The notes below the pieces were generated by a model. It did no database searches. It had not been told where the DNA came from and worked only from the letters and a program-made list of their open reading frames with translations. The position numbers were made by a program, and so were the translations under genes. A DNA stretch of 64,000 bases from the NCBI RefSeq assembly GCF_032062135.1, contig NC_092860.1, positions 66,852,105 to 66,916,104 of the forward strand, read 5' to 3'. Of this stretch, positions 45,053-56,405 are shown one piece after another. How positions within the stretch are numbered: the first letter of the stretch is position 1; every line of letters starts with the position of its first letter. The DNA comes from Pyxicephalus adspersus. Its lineage: Eukaryota > Chordata > Amphibia > Anura > Pyxicephalidae.

Positions 45053-46530
45053 TTGCACGTTGTACGGGAGAAACTCCCCTTGCTTTGCCTTGCTAAAGCC
45101 AAGGCTGCATTAACCAGGTGCAAACGCATGTTTTATGAACATGGAAATAAAAGAAATCCAGATCCTTTATCCAATTTCTCACAGACAGTGGGGGGGTGGA
45201 TTTATCACACTTTTGTCAAAACTATAAGTCTTTGTACAACATTTCGCACTCCCAACCATCTTTTAAAGGTAGATGAGAGGATTATTGACATTAAAGCCTA
45301 TCTCTCTAAGTTGGGTCTATCTTACCTCTCCACGCTCAAGAGGAACATACTGGAGAAACCGATTTGCCACAGAGGAACTCAAACTAGCCATTCAGGGCAC
45401 CCCACAGGCAAAACTCCTGGACCTGATGGTCTTCCACTCTCATATTATAAGTCTTTCCAGGGTATTTTGGATTCTCACTTTGTTAAGGCCCATAACAGTT
45501 TATCTGAAGTCAGTAGGCTTTCCCTGGATTACTTACGGGCTACGAACACTGTTATACCCAAAGAAGGCAAAGACACCTCACTCTGCGCTAATTACCGTTC
45601 CGTATCCCTTTTCAACCAAGATCTCAAACTTTTTACTAAAATCTTTAAGACTAGGATTCTTCAGGTCATGCATGACCTTATACACTATGATCTGGTTGGT
45701 TTTTATGCCCGGTAGGGAAGATAGGGACAACACAATTTAGGTTCTCAATTAGGTGCTCAATCCAGGCACACTCCTTTACTGCTGCTATCCACATACACTG
45801 AAAAAGCCTTTCATCGTGTCGACTGGCTTTTTATGGACCAGACCCTGCACCATATTGGCCTCGAGCCCCATATGTTATCTTGGCTTTACGCTATCTACTC
45901 ACATCCCAATGCTGCAGTTAGAATAAATAGGTTCCACTCAGATCCGCTGCAGATTTCTATCAGCACGAGACAGGGTTGCCCCATATCGCCATTATTATTT
46001 ATCTTGACACTAGAACACTTTTTGCGCACTATCTGCGGCTCTGATGGCATTGAAGGTCTAAACATGGGTGCCGAGCAACAGAAGGTGGCCACCTACCCGG
46101 ACGACCTACTCTTTGCCATTACAAACCCCCAATTCTTCCCTACCAAGCCTTATGAAAGCCTTGAGTAAATATGGATTACTATCTAACTTCAAGAATAATT
46201 GAAAATTAATTATGCCAAATCAGCGGCATTGGCACCATTGGAGCCATCGACATTCCCAACATTAAAAGCTCATCCAACAATTGGCTACACATGGGAAATA
46301 GTAACGCGATACTTCCACAAACTGTGTCTTTCTCCGATTTTGGGCAACCCATCCTTTATCCCTGGTATGCAAGATAAAGTGTTTTTGTCGCTTTTGTCTG
46401 AACATATCTGCAGAGCACAACACATCCTGAGATCCGGGAAATGGGTTGGGAGACTGGAACTGAGTGAGAGCTCTGGGGATTACAATCTTGACTTTTGGAG
46501 ATCAGTTCATTTCCTCCAATCTCTCTGACC
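45053..46530 (+). pseudogene. L1-B ORF2 reverse transcriptase
   Basis: Forward frames 45053-45715 and 45833-46168 carry the Tx1/L1 RT: TGKTPGPDGLPLSYYKSF, ATNTVIPKEGKDTSLCANYR (family I-KPGKD-S-C-NYRPISLLN), a degraded D-EKAF segment (45800-45825, YTEKAFHRVDW), ISTRQGCPISPLLFILTLEH, and the catalytic box near 46095 reading TYPDDLLFAITNP. Y-P-D-D replaces the usual Y-A-D-D. A stop precedes 45730. The thumb and C-terminal Cys region (46199-46850) is frameshifted, with a G-run at 46578-46593. Confidence 0.9.
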
Positions 46531-46944
46531 AGCATTGGAGTATGGTAGGGCTTTGACACCCTTTGAACAAATGTGTATTGGGGGGGGGGGGGGGTGTTCG
46601 TCATACATTACCGACGGTGTATGGACTCTGGCAATCCACATCCCCAGACTACACCCCCATGTACTCTTTCTCTTTGGAGGCTGATCTTGGTCTTACGTTT
46701 TCCCCAGAACAAAGGGAAAGAATACATTTTTGGACACACAAAGCGTGTCTCTGGATTTCAATTAAACTGGGTTGCGCTAGGATTTCCCTTTGTTTTAATG
46801 TTGTTTAATTGCTTGTGTTCTATTTGTTTTTGCATTTGATTTACATGAACCGTCATTTGTTTTGGTAAAATCCCATTCCTCCTTCCTTGCTCTATGGAAA
46901 CCTAAATATAGAACGTTTCAAATAAATATAAATAAATATAAAAA

Positions 46945-47110
46945 GAGTAGATCATCTTAAAAAAGTATATAAATGGTCAATATAGAGAACACATAATGGC
47001 ATCACAAAGGACAAGGAGGCGCTCTTTGTGTCTGGAGAAAATAAAGTTCAATATCTGCATAAGAAAGGGATTCTTCACAGTAAGGTCTGTGAAAATGTGG
47101 GTAGTACATG
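46945..47110 (+). mobile_element. CR1-2 segment 3 (3' end)
   Basis: Resumes CR1-2 with TATATAAATGGTCAATATAG, CTTTGTGTCTGGAGAAAATA, and GGGATTCTTCACAGTAAGGT, the same order as 35205-35350 in CR1-1. It ends before the last 100 bases of the family's tail. Confidence 0.85.
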
Positions 47111-47759
47111 AAAAAAGGCTAGTAGTTGGTGGCAGTCAAAAAGTAGATACTGGTCTGTTTGTATATACCTTTTGTAGACTTCACTGTCAAGTAACTCTCT
47201 TTGTCACTGCTCTCTGTAATCCTTGACACAGTTCAAAACGGCAACAAGTTATTATGCTATGTGTCCCATATTTTTTTCTGAGTTTAATGGGTCTATTTAT
47301 AAAGCAGAGAATCTGACAATCAGCAAGCATTCTCTGGTGATTCAATTAGTGACATTTAAAACAAATGCACATGGAACATTCACTGACTAACCTCTTTAGG
47401 CATGTTTTCCCCATATTTGCATAGACATGGGGAGAACCCCTGGATATTCCTGTTTTCCTCACACCTACAAAAACATGCAGTTAGCTGTATATGTTCCCCA
47501 TAGGTTTGGAGGACCCAAATACTACCCTATATGAGAACATTCTATGGTCAAATAATATCAAAGGCCAATAGAACAAAAACTTCTAAAATGACCAAGAGGA
47601 TCAAAGAACGATTTAGAGTTCCTTAAATAGGTCCTGAAAAAAAGAGGTGTGATAGGACAAACTGTGGTGGCATGACTCAATGGGTACTTCAGTTGGCTTA
47701 ATTGGATTTACGGATGTTTCCACTAATGGTGGATAGGAACTGGATGAAGCGGGTATGGT
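47111..47759. other. Spacer; no recognised gene
   Basis: About 47285-47350 (TTTATAAAGCAGAGAATCTG) has the look of an old palindromic MITE, but the partner arm is not clear. The last bases GCTGG (47760-47764) are the gypsy-2 target duplication. Confidence 0.4.
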
Positions 47760-47764
47760 GCTGG

Positions 47765-47876
47765 TGTCACAATCTGGGCTCAAGCTCAGATCTAGCTAGC
47801 AGATTTGCAATAATAAATACGCTGGGTTCAGGGCACAGGCAGCTGTAATGATGCAGGAGCAAGACAGGAACATAGT
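47765..47876 (-). repeat. Gypsy-2 3' LTR, first 112 bases
   Basis: TGTCACAATCTGGGCTCAAG through GCACAGGCAGCTGTAATGAT to GGAGCAAGACAGGAACATAG follows the other LTR (51384-51498) closely, then identity stops abruptly. Confidence 0.85.
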
Positions 47877-48514
47877 GTTTTGCTTGGTAGCAAAATCTTT
47901 TGCTGAATACTTGTAAAGCTAACTGTTAGTCTAGTTCGTTCAGTAAAGTCCAAGGAACTCAGCTCGTTTTGTAGTTTTTATGCTTTTACTCGCAAATAAA
48001 TGGTGCGTAAACAAATAATTCAGTTACATGTAGATACAACAAAACATACAGAGATCATACAGATGCATGCGCTATATAACCCTTCCTAGTGAGTGAACAT
48101 TGGAATGTAAACAAAAGGACACACTAAAAGTTACTAAGCTTCAATAGGAGTGTTTCATAATTTCCTCAGCAAACAAGACTCGGGCATTAGGCAATCACTT
48201 TGGAAAACTGGACATTTGATGTTGAGTCTTTGTCTGTTGAAGCTTCACAGTGGTCCCATGTCAACCAGGCCATGTTTCCAGGTTTCCCTGGCTTCTCTGG
48301 CTGTGCTCTTCTTGAGTCCCCTGATCTGGGGAAACAATGGACTGAAGTATTGTTGCACTCCAGTGGACACCAATTCAGAACTTTTGCTTGTCCATCCGTG
48401 CAAAAGCGCAGATCACTTCAAATGCTCCAGAAACAAATTGTTGCTTATGGATGTCCCAGAATACTCCAAAGCGATAAAGGCTGAGACAATGAAGGCTGAA
48501 GACAAAGGATAAAG
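47877..48514. other. Unclassified insert replacing part of the gypsy-2 3' LTR
   Basis: Starts TGTTTTGCTTGG exactly where LTR identity ends and stops around GGCAAACA before integrase sequence. The ends TGTTTTGC and GGCAAACA are roughly inverted, so it could be a solo LTR of another element. No coding match was found, though a forward frame is open at 48150-48512. The missing LTR remainder implies a deletion. Confidence 0.4.
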
Positions 48515-49100
48515 GCAAACAACAAATTAATTGTGACTCCTAGAGCTGTGAAAAATGCTTCCTAAATTTTGAGGTAAATTGTACCCCTCTATCACATCAC
48601 ATTATCTGGTTTTCCATGCAGTCTAAAAAATTCCTAATTAATAAGCTCTGCAGTTTGTTCAGTTTGTATATGTTTAGTTAGAATAAAGTAAGCCCTTTTA
48701 GTAAAACAGTCAACAATGACCAATAGTGGTTATCTGCTTTATCTGCCATGGTGATTGATCCCCAAGGCCAAGTGGTTAAAGTAAACCCAAGTGGAGAGGC
48801 TTTGGGTGGCCTATTACAAGCGCAAGTTTGAAATGAATCAATATATTTCTTGACATTTTTTATAGATGGACCAGCAGAAGGAACATGATAAAAGCTCTTG
48901 TGTCTTTGTAGTTACAAAATGCCCAGCAGGTTAAGAGTCATGAACCAGTCTAATGACTTTAAACTTGACTGATTCTGGTACATAGAGGCGATGGGGTTGA
49001 GTCCAAAAGCCGTTTTGAAAAGTGAGACTGACATCTTTAGAAGGAGGTTTCTTTAGGAGGAGGGGGTCATCGATATAACCTTCTTTGAGCTGGGTCAGAA
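48515..49100 (-). pseudogene. Gypsy-2 integrase remnant
   Basis: Integrase joins the element to the target. The reverse strand around 48530-48720 reads a decayed core: VDCFTKRAYF then NKLQSLLIRNFLDCMENQIM then DRGVQFTSKFRKHF. This matches the family VDRFSK--HFIP, F---GLP--IVSDRG-QF-S pattern, with the second catalytic Asp in the DRG motif. The zinc-binding N-terminus (48800-49000) is not clear. Stops interrupt it. Confidence 0.75.
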
Positions 49101-49915
49101 ATGTTTTAGAGGTAGTGGTCCCTTAAAAATTATTTTTAGGCAGAATAGTACATTCAGGATTGTTTCCCTCAGGTGATTCAGAAAACAACCCTAAAGACCT
49201 TAAAGAATTTGATAAACAACCAACCTTGCCTTTTCTTGATCCAGGCAGATAGGAGCTAATAAAGTTGAACTGAGAGATAAACAAAACCCATTGTGCTTCA
49301 GAATGATAACCTCCTTCTTTTCAGCAGAGGACATTAAACGGGAAAAGTATGCACACGGGTGAAGCTGCATCTTATCCCCTACTGTAAAAGAATAGTTTCT
49401 ATGGAGAGGCATCCACTTCTTTGAAGTGAAGTGGCTCCCCCTTCTTTGTCGGTTGAGTAATTGGGGCTATAACATTGAAAAAGTCTCTTATAATTTTTCT
49501 GTAATTTCTTTTATGTTTCTTGGGGCAGGCCAATCCAGTGCAGCTTTGACCTTATCAGGATCCATACTCAACCATTCTAAAGAAATGATGTAACCCAAAA
49601 ACTGAATCTGTGTTTTTCCAAACTAACATTTTTCTTGTTTGGTGTAAAGTTTATTCCTCCGCTGTTCAAAGACAATTCAAAGATGTTTGTGATGCTCCTC
49701 TAGGTTATCTGAAAAGATAAGTATATCATCCAAGTAAGCAAAAACAAATTGATTGAAAAGATCCCGTAATACATTGCTGATAAAATGCTGGAAGGTGACG
49801 GGAGCATTACCCAGGCCAAATAGCATGACCAATGAATCAAAATGTCCATACTTAGGTCTGAATGCAGTCTTCTCCTTAACAAATGCAGACAAGGTTATAT
49901 GCCCCTTGATTGATT
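49100..49915 (-). pseudogene. Gypsy-2 reverse transcriptase and RNase H remnant
   Basis: The reverse frame 49677-49892 reads [59 protein letters not shown]. This is the Ty3/gypsy palm with intact catalytic Y-L-D-D. 49200-49412 reads QLHPCAYFSRLMSSAEKKE, the RNase H entry (family HP-AYFSRKLSPAE), then shifts frame. The RT finger domain before 49900 is missing or unreadable. Confidence 0.9.
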
Positions 49916-50079
49916 AATTTGGTAAGTATCTTGGCTGAGCGGAACCTTTGTAGTGGTTCCGATACAAAGGGAGTGTATAACGGTTCTTTACAGTGATCTG
50001 ATTTAGTTCTCTGTTGTTACCACTCTGCCCATAAATCATCTGCTCAGCAAGCTACAGCATCACCTGTAGCCATGCATTT

Positions 50080-50431
50080 TCTACCATTCTTGACATCCCC
50101 TGCACAGAAACTGTGACTGACAATGTTCTTTGCAATGAATGGAAGCAAATATTAAACTCAGTGTTTCCCAATTAATAGAGGGCGGTCTGGTGGTCTCACA
50201 ATGGTTAGGCTCAATTTTCAAGTTCAGGAGGCATGGTCTCGTGGGTAATTGTCTTGTGGGTTCTGAGGATAAAGGTGAACCGTCTACAGTCTCCATATTA
50301 ATAGATGCAGAATTATTTCCCATCTTGATAATATTGCAAGTTCTATATCCTTGAAATTTCCCCCAGTTCCAGAATCCTACATAGCTGAACAGGTTCTTGA
50401 CTACCAAGCACAAGTTTGATAGAAATGACAA
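50080..50431 (-). pseudogene. Gypsy-2 protease region
   Basis: A 116-codon reverse frame contains ETVDGSPLSSEPTRQLPTRP followed by LNLKIEPNHCETTRPP. This resembles the later part of gypsy aspartic proteases, where DG-PL-SG and L--G-H-E precede the link to RT. The catalytic D-S/T-G triad is not seen in this frame (perhaps lost before 50430). Confidence 0.55.
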
Positions 50432-50499
50432 AATATAGTATTTGAGAGGGGTTATTTTTTTATATTATATTTTAATTGTATTTTAAGTATATTTAATTA

Positions 50500-51364
50500 T
50501 ATTTTAGGTCTTTTTATTTTGTTTGGGCAATTATTAGTATAATGTCCAAAATTCTTGCAGTAAGGCATAAGTTCTTATAACGCAATCTCTCAATTTTCCT
50601 GAATAGAAAAAGATTTCATTATGACATCAATCTGCATAGGTTCCGATGTATCAGTATTTGAAACTTTTGTATCAGTCTGTGCTGTCTGGCTAAAATAAAA
50701 GTGCATAGCTCAAGTACATAATTTTATGGATTATGTTCCTAGTTTCTCCTTTCTTCTTTCAGTAAGTCTCGGGTCAGTTTTGATACATATAAATAAAAGT
50801 CACAAAGTCATTCAGATTTTTCACTCTGGCGAGTTTCTCTTTAACTTGTTCAGAAAGTCCTTGTTGGAACTGACTATTTTGTGCTCCTAGATTACAGGTG
50901 GTATCTGCAACCAAATGTCAGTAACAGAGCGCAAACTATGTAGCTTCAGCAATTGAACAGCGATTGGGGTCATAAAGACTATGTTTATGGAATTATTAAA
51001 GGCATCAAAGTCAACCAGGACTGCAGTCAGCAGATTATTCACAAACAGGACCTTTTCTCCCTGTAGTAAAGGCAGCGGGTTGCAGCTGAAAGTATAAATG
51101 GCATTGATTAAGGAACCCTTGAAAAAGACACAAGTCTCCACTGAATTTTTTTGGTACAGGCATGCATGCATTACAATCTATGGTAGTGCTATCTTGGGAG
51201 CATATTTACTGTAATTGTCTCTGTGGATCAAAGATCATCTCTTATTGGTTTTTAACTACCACTTGTAGCTCAGAAAACTGTTCTTGGTAAGAAACCACCA
51301 ATTTTTGTAGCTCAGCAATTTGCGACCGATAGGGTGCAGTAGCAGCTGCTACAGCAGCCTCCAT
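50500..51364 (-). pseudogene. Gypsy-2 gag remnant
   Basis: Starts at the reverse ATG complementary to 51362-51364, 19 bases inside the 5' LTR: MEAAVAAATAPYRSQIAELQ, then KLVVSYQEQFSELQVVVKNQ, a coiled-coil-prone N-terminus. A capsid-like part with FVNNLLTAVLVDFDAFNNSI lies at 50887-51171. At 50521-50572 a zinc knuckle is left: YCKNFGHYTNNCPNK, i.e. C-x5-H... of a CCHC knuckle whose first Cys is out of frame. Gag forms the particle and packages RNA; this copy is inactive. Confidence 0.8.
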
Positions 51365-51383
51365 ATTTTGGGACAGATTATTC

Positions 51384-51734
51384 TGTCATGATCTGGGAAC
51401 AAGCTCAGAGTCCAATAGCTTTAACAACTAGTAGGTTCTCAATACAAAATATGTTGGGTTCGGGCACAGGCAGCTGTAATAATGCAGGAGCAAGACAGGA
51501 GCATAGTCATGGAGAAAGCCAAAGTCAGCTTCAGGTTAGCGGGAGCAAGCAATAAAGAATTGTCTGTAATGTCATAGCCAAAAGTCAATACACAATCTGG
51601 TGGGTGACAAAGCAATGCAGCAACTGTAACAAAAGGTGTCAGAAAAGGTTTACTATCCAGGCAGGGAGCTATCCAGCACTTGGAGCTTAGTCGATGAAGC
51701 TACCGCCAGACATACCTGGGTTCTGATCCTGACA
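51384..51734 (-). repeat. Gypsy-2 5' LTR (complete, 351 bp)
   Basis: Forward-strand ends TGTCATGATC and GATCCTGACA are inverted with one mismatch. GCTGG duplication follows. No TATA box can be assigned with confidence. Confidence 0.85.
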
Positions 51735-51739
51735 GCTGG

Positions 51740-52980
51740 TCAAATATAGACCCAGATATAGGAATTTAGACTGTATATAAGGTATATAAGGAAGGCTGCC
51801 AATCCCTACATGGCAACCCTGTGAGATCTGGTGGCCCCATATTGTGATAAATAAAGATGGGAAATGTTAGAGGGAACATGGAGGGCAGGTAATTAGGAGG
51901 TTCATTGCCTGGAGGATTTGGCTCTGGTAAATCTGGTGCTTGTTGGGATACCAGCATTTGTAAAATATTAATTTTAACCTTCCAAAGTTATTCTGCAAAT
52001 GTCTTTCATAGTTCCACAGGGATTTGGAGAAAAGGGATTGTCAATCTTCCCAGTAGGGGATATCCCAGCACATTTACACAAGGTAAGACTGCAAAGTATG
52101 AGCTTAAAGGGGCTGCCAGGAAAAAGTCTTGGTGTTGTTTCCCTGAATGCTCCCAAAGCTTTTCGCTCCACTTCCTCAAGGATAACTTAACTAGTTTCAA
52201 GGTAAATAGCATAGGGTTTGCGACCTATCTGATGATTTTTAGGGACAGTCACTAATTGCGGTTTCATTTGTGACAGTCTCAAAAATATAGAAACTTCAGG
52301 ACAAAATACCACTTCCAATAAATATGTTGTTCTGCATTACAGATATGACACTGTCTGAGCCCACCTTAAAGATGAGCATCAATAAACAGTCTAGAACTAC
52401 ACAGCATCCAGCAATTGTTAACACAATACATGTAATTTCTGCCTGCATGTCTAAAAAGTGATACATAAGTGATACTTTCTTCAGCATTTAATAAAAGCAG
52501 CAAAGGCATGCATTCCTGTCTAAGGTGATTCGCTCTACCAAATGTAGCTCAGTGGCTTGACAGAGTGGATACATTATGCACTCAGAATGCAGAGAAATTT
52601 GTGATTTCAAAGTATGTGCAGCAGCCAATAGCAGGACAAGATTGGAACCAGGAACTAGCCCACTCATTGGCTGCTGCACATACTCTATATTTGCCCTTCA
52701 GCTGGTCACAGCCTCAGAGTGAGTGCAGGGGATGTTAAGAAAGACACTTTTCTGCACACCTAAAAGGAGGCTGAGGATGCTGCAAGCCGCTGGACAGATC
52801 TGTGAGTAATTTATCTGCAACATGAGTTGAGTTATTGAGTGAATTTAGAGAATGGTATTCATTGATAAAAATATGTGAACCAATTGCTTGAATAAGAAAT
52901 TTAATTCGAACAACCTTTCTATATGGATGTAAATGAATTTCAACAAAGTTTCCATGTGACGTTATGTAACTTGTTTATGT
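51740..52980. other. Spacer with a CCAAT-bearing inverted repeat
   Basis: Unclassified. Open frames on both strands at 51900-52255 match nothing I know. At 52613-52681 TATGTGCAGCAGCCAAT and ATTGGCTGCTGCACATA form perfect 17-base arms (see next entry). Confidence 0.45.
52613..52681. promoter_or_regulatory. 17-bp perfect inverted repeat with two CCAAT boxes
   Basis: The arms 52613-52629 and 52665-52681 each contain CCAAT or ATTGG and GCAGCAGCC. CTATATTT follows at 52684 and a possible donor CT/GTGAGTAA at 52801. The layout resembles a small promoter and first exon, but it may equally be a MITE hairpin. No downstream exon is recognised. Confidence 0.25.
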
Positions 52981-53527
52981 ACCGTATTTTTCGCCGTATA
53001 AGACGCTCCGGAATATAAGACGCATCCAATTTTAAAGGTGGAAAATCTATAAAAAAAAGATTCTGAAAGATTATTCCCCTTCTGATCACTCATGTGCCAT
53101 TCATACCGGTATTCCCCTTCTGATCACTCATGTGCCATTTAAATTCCCTTTCTGATCACTCTATGCCTTTCAAATTCCCTTTCTGATCACTCTGTGTCAT
53201 TCAAAATTCCCTTCTGATCACTCTGTCATTCAAATTCCCCTTCTGATCACTCTGTGCTTTTTTTCCACTGTACGGCAGTTAGGACAGGGAACAGCAGGTG
53301 GCGCTGTGCCGGCTTCTTTCACTCCGCTTTACAGACAGAAGACACGATGCTGGCAGAGGAGAGGAGAACACACGCTGCATGCAGCCAGAGACACACGCAG
53401 GATCCGGGTATCGGGTGAGTATATTATTTTATTTATCTTATAACACATTTGTCGTATAGGACACACTAACTTTTCCCCCCCAGTTTTGGGGAAGAAAAAG
53501 TGCGTCTTATACGGCAAAAAATACGGT
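52981..53527. repeat. MITE family E, copy 2 (opposite orientation)
   Basis: Ends ACCGTATTTTTCGCCGTATA and TATACGGCAAAAAATACGGT. It is the reverse complement of the 37205-37751 copy across its length, including the ~34-bp repeats (CTTCTGATCACTC units, 53078-53245) and CTGTACGGCAGTTAGGACAG. Confidence 0.9.
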
Positions 53528-54961
53528 ATATGTTTTTATGGAGAAATATATTTTTTATATTTTTTGTAATTAAAAAATACTACAAATAGTTGAATGGGAG
53601 AGTACTTTTTACCGCACCACATCTTTTTCTTAGTCTATAGTCAAATCTAAATTCTAATGTGTGATCAGAATGTTCCAGGTGCAGTAATGTGAACAATTAA
53701 AACGTATTAAAATTATGCATTTTGTTGTGTGATATTCTAAAAACAAATTGTCAAAATCACTTGCATATACATACAGTAATTACAATATAAAGAACTGTGT
53801 GTTATATCAATACAAATCAATTAGTTTTCTAAAGTCCTTGGCACAAGTGCAAGTTGATTAAAGATTTACATCTGTTACATCCAAATAACCTACACTTCCT
53901 TCCAATATCAGTAAAAAAGCATGTCCAATAGTACTAGTAAGATCTTTAGCCGTTTGCTCAGAAAATTGTAACAGAAACAAACAGTTTACTAGTGGTTTGT
54001 TACAGATAACATAAGTAACATTATTATCCAATGAATGCATAGATTACAAACCACATTAGTATCACTGAAAAATATTTAAATCACATCCATGGGCTTCCCT
54101 TGGTGCTTTTAAATGTTGCTCTTGCAACAAACTCACCGCTGCTACCCATGGTGCCATCTATTAGGTTCCACCCTATATAGGACTGGTATTTAGGTGTCCC
54201 ACGTGGTGCACTAGTAGTGCAAGTTGAATAAAGATTTACATCTGTTTGTAAGGAAACTCTTTTATAGAGTGGAGTTTCTGAAAACCAAAAATGAAGAACT
54301 AAATTATAAAGACAAAAAATTTTTGAAGACTTTTTATATAAATTATTTTAGAACACTAAAAATATCTCACCGCCGCTACCTGTGGTGCCATTTATTAAGT
54401 TCTAGGGGACATTCGTTGGATTAAAAGAGCACAGGAGCCGTTTAATATAAAATGGCTTCTAGTAAATGCTTACAGGGAGAACACAAATAGATATGTATTG
54501 TATGTTACCCTTCCCCCAAAAATAAGCAGAAAAAGATAATACAATCCTATCTACTATTGCATGTTTATATCTATTTATTTAGTGCAATATGTTTATTTTT
54601 GTCAATTAAATATACAATCAAAGAAGTTCATATTTGCAATTTCTGTTTTCTAGCACATGCAAGTATATGTCTCCACAGATCTTTAACAATATTCAATACA
54701 TCAATACAATACAAATTGTATTTATTTGAATATTCACAAAAAAAGGAAGCAACAAGGTTATAGTCCTGGATATTCCATGGCTTTAAGGTTGTATATCCAC
54801 CTATTTTCTTTCTGTATTAGCAACCTATCCAAATCTCCACCCCTTGGGTCTTCCTTAACTTTTTTCCCAGGGCAGAATTTTTATTTCATCAACATTGAAA
54901 CTGTTTTTGAGACCCATAGGATGGCCTAAAGATGTATCAATTTTCCTGTTTTTTATATTGT

Positions 54962-56405
54962 AACTAAATTATAAAGACAAAACATTTTTGAAGACTTTTT
55001 ATATAACTAATTTTAGAACACTAAAAATATTACAACTTTTAGAGGAAAACGAAAATAGTATAGAAACCTATGATTTAGACAATGAGGAACAAGAGAAATT
55101 AGATAGGACTCAACAAAATGATCTTAAGAACTTCTTCCATTTCCAGAATTACAATGAAATTCCCATCTGTGGGCCTTTCTTAAGGCAGTCAGCCTCGAAG
55201 CGAGTGAACTAACGAACAATTATTTAAGAGAACATGTTTATGATCTTCCATCATATTTAAAAGACACACTGGATGTATTGAAACTGATTAAAGATCTAAA
55301 AATTCCCACTAATTCAATATTAGTGGCCAAAGACATTGAAAGCCTATATCTCTGTATTCCACATAAAAGGGGTTTTAAACAATCAAAATGTTCCTAGATG
55401 AGCAACGTATTGATACTTAGAAACAAAATAAATTTATAATTGAACTTTTAGGTTATATTCTGACATGAAATGTATTCATATTTGATGAAAAAAACCTACC
55501 TCCAGGTACAGGGAGTGGCAATGGGGACTAAGTGAGCCCCAACTTATGCCAACCTGGGAGGTTGGGAGTGAAACGTGATGAGTCCCTTGAAAAATACCTT
55601 TGACATATTTCGTTATGCTGAAGGTATTAAGACGACGTCCTCATCATCTGGTCAGGGTCCCAAGATTTACTGATTGAGTTCTTGGAGAGGTTGCAAGACA
55701 ATTTCTTCAATCCCAAGTTCACTATGACCCCTAGCATTACAAGTATTACCTTTTTGGTCTTAGAACTAGAGCTAACTAACACTGAAATCAGAGCAAAAGT
55801 CTATAGGAAACCAACAACTGGTAATACTATATTATCATCCAAAAGCGCCCATCCCATGTCCTTAAAAAAAAGCATACCGTATTCTAAATACATGGGAATC
55901 AAACCGAAATGATATAAAAAGATAGACTACTAAAAAGAAGTTAAAGTCATAGGCTACTAAAAAAGTCATACAATAAGGTTGGATAGGGAGGAAATTATAT
56001 TTGTTCAAAAAAGAGTAAAGGAAGAGTGTCCCATAACAAGATTTTTAACAAAATATACACAAGAACATGATGAAATCCAAAAAATCTTTTGGGAGGATCC
56101 CAAAATTAGCAAATGTATTGGTAATTTTCCGTCAATAACTTATCCTAGAGCTCCTTCACTAAGGGATAAACTAGTCAGAAGTCATTTTGAAATCTGAAGG
56201 GGTCAATCTTTTATATTAAAAGATACCAGATGTTGTGGTAAATGCTAAAAATGTAGATGGATCTTTGAACCAGAGGGTAAAACATTTACTCTCCCACAAT
56301 GTGTGGATTTTCATGGTTGTGACTTAGTTACATGTGAAACAGAAGGCGTAATTTACTTAGCGGTCTGTAGTTGCAAAAAAACAAAACAGAAATCTACCAA
56401 CATAT
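54962..56405 (+). pseudogene. PLE-2 polyprotein remnant (RT to GIY-YIG start)
   Basis: Three frames. At 55030-55210: LEENENSIETYDLDNEEQEK and FQNYNEIPICGPFL. At 55300-55400: SILVAKDIESLYLCIPHKRG (family D-D--SLYT-IP---G). At 55600-55680 a palm stretch is degraded. At 55682-55912: NFFNPKFTMTPSITSITFLV, then KVYRKPTTGNTILSSKSAHP and LKKSIPYSKYMGIK, the conserved YRK-T--N--L---S-HP and IPY. At 55979-56197: ITRFLTKYTQEHDEIQKIFW, then FPSITYPRAPSLRDKLVRSH. At 56200-56390 the Cys linker (GKC-KC--I) and EGVIYLAVCSCKKTKQ lead to where GIY-YIG should continue, but the coding ends at the right arm. It is nonfunctional. Confidence 0.88.

Larger units (their letters stand above)
38806..46944 (+). mobile_element. 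L1-B: near full-length Tx1-like L1, split by gypsy-1
   Basis: A forward L1 inserted in CR1-2. It has a GC-rich 5' untranslated region (38806-39696), ORF1 (39697-40371), ORF2 endonuclease (44090-44930), RT (45053-46530) and a 3' end with repeated AAATATAAATA (to 46944). Gypsy-1 (40372-44085) lies between the ORF1 RNA-binding domain and the start of ORF2, and the stretch joining them is missing, so the gypsy event was accompanied or followed by a deletion. The flanks AAAAGGGATTCACC and AAAAGAGTAGATCATC may be a diverged target duplication. Confidence 0.85.
47765..51734 (-). mobile_element. Gypsy-2: Ty3/gypsy LTR retrotransposon with 5-bp target duplication
   Basis: GCTGG at 47760-47764 and again at 51735-51739 is a 5-bp duplication typical of this order. 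The LTR ends on the forward strand are TGTCACAATC (left) and TGTCATGATC...GATCCTGACA (right LTR, complete). Going down the reverse strand from the 5' LTR: gag (51364 to about 50500), protease (50080-50431), RT and RNase H (49100-49915), integrase (48515-49100). This is the usual Ty3/gypsy order. All domains are frameshifted or contain stops. Confidence 0.9.

Noticed and set aside
48150..48512. Envelope-like gene between gypsy-2 integrase and 3' LTR
   Set aside because: The frame is forward while the element is reverse, and it shows no signal peptide, Cys pattern or membrane segment typical of envelopes.
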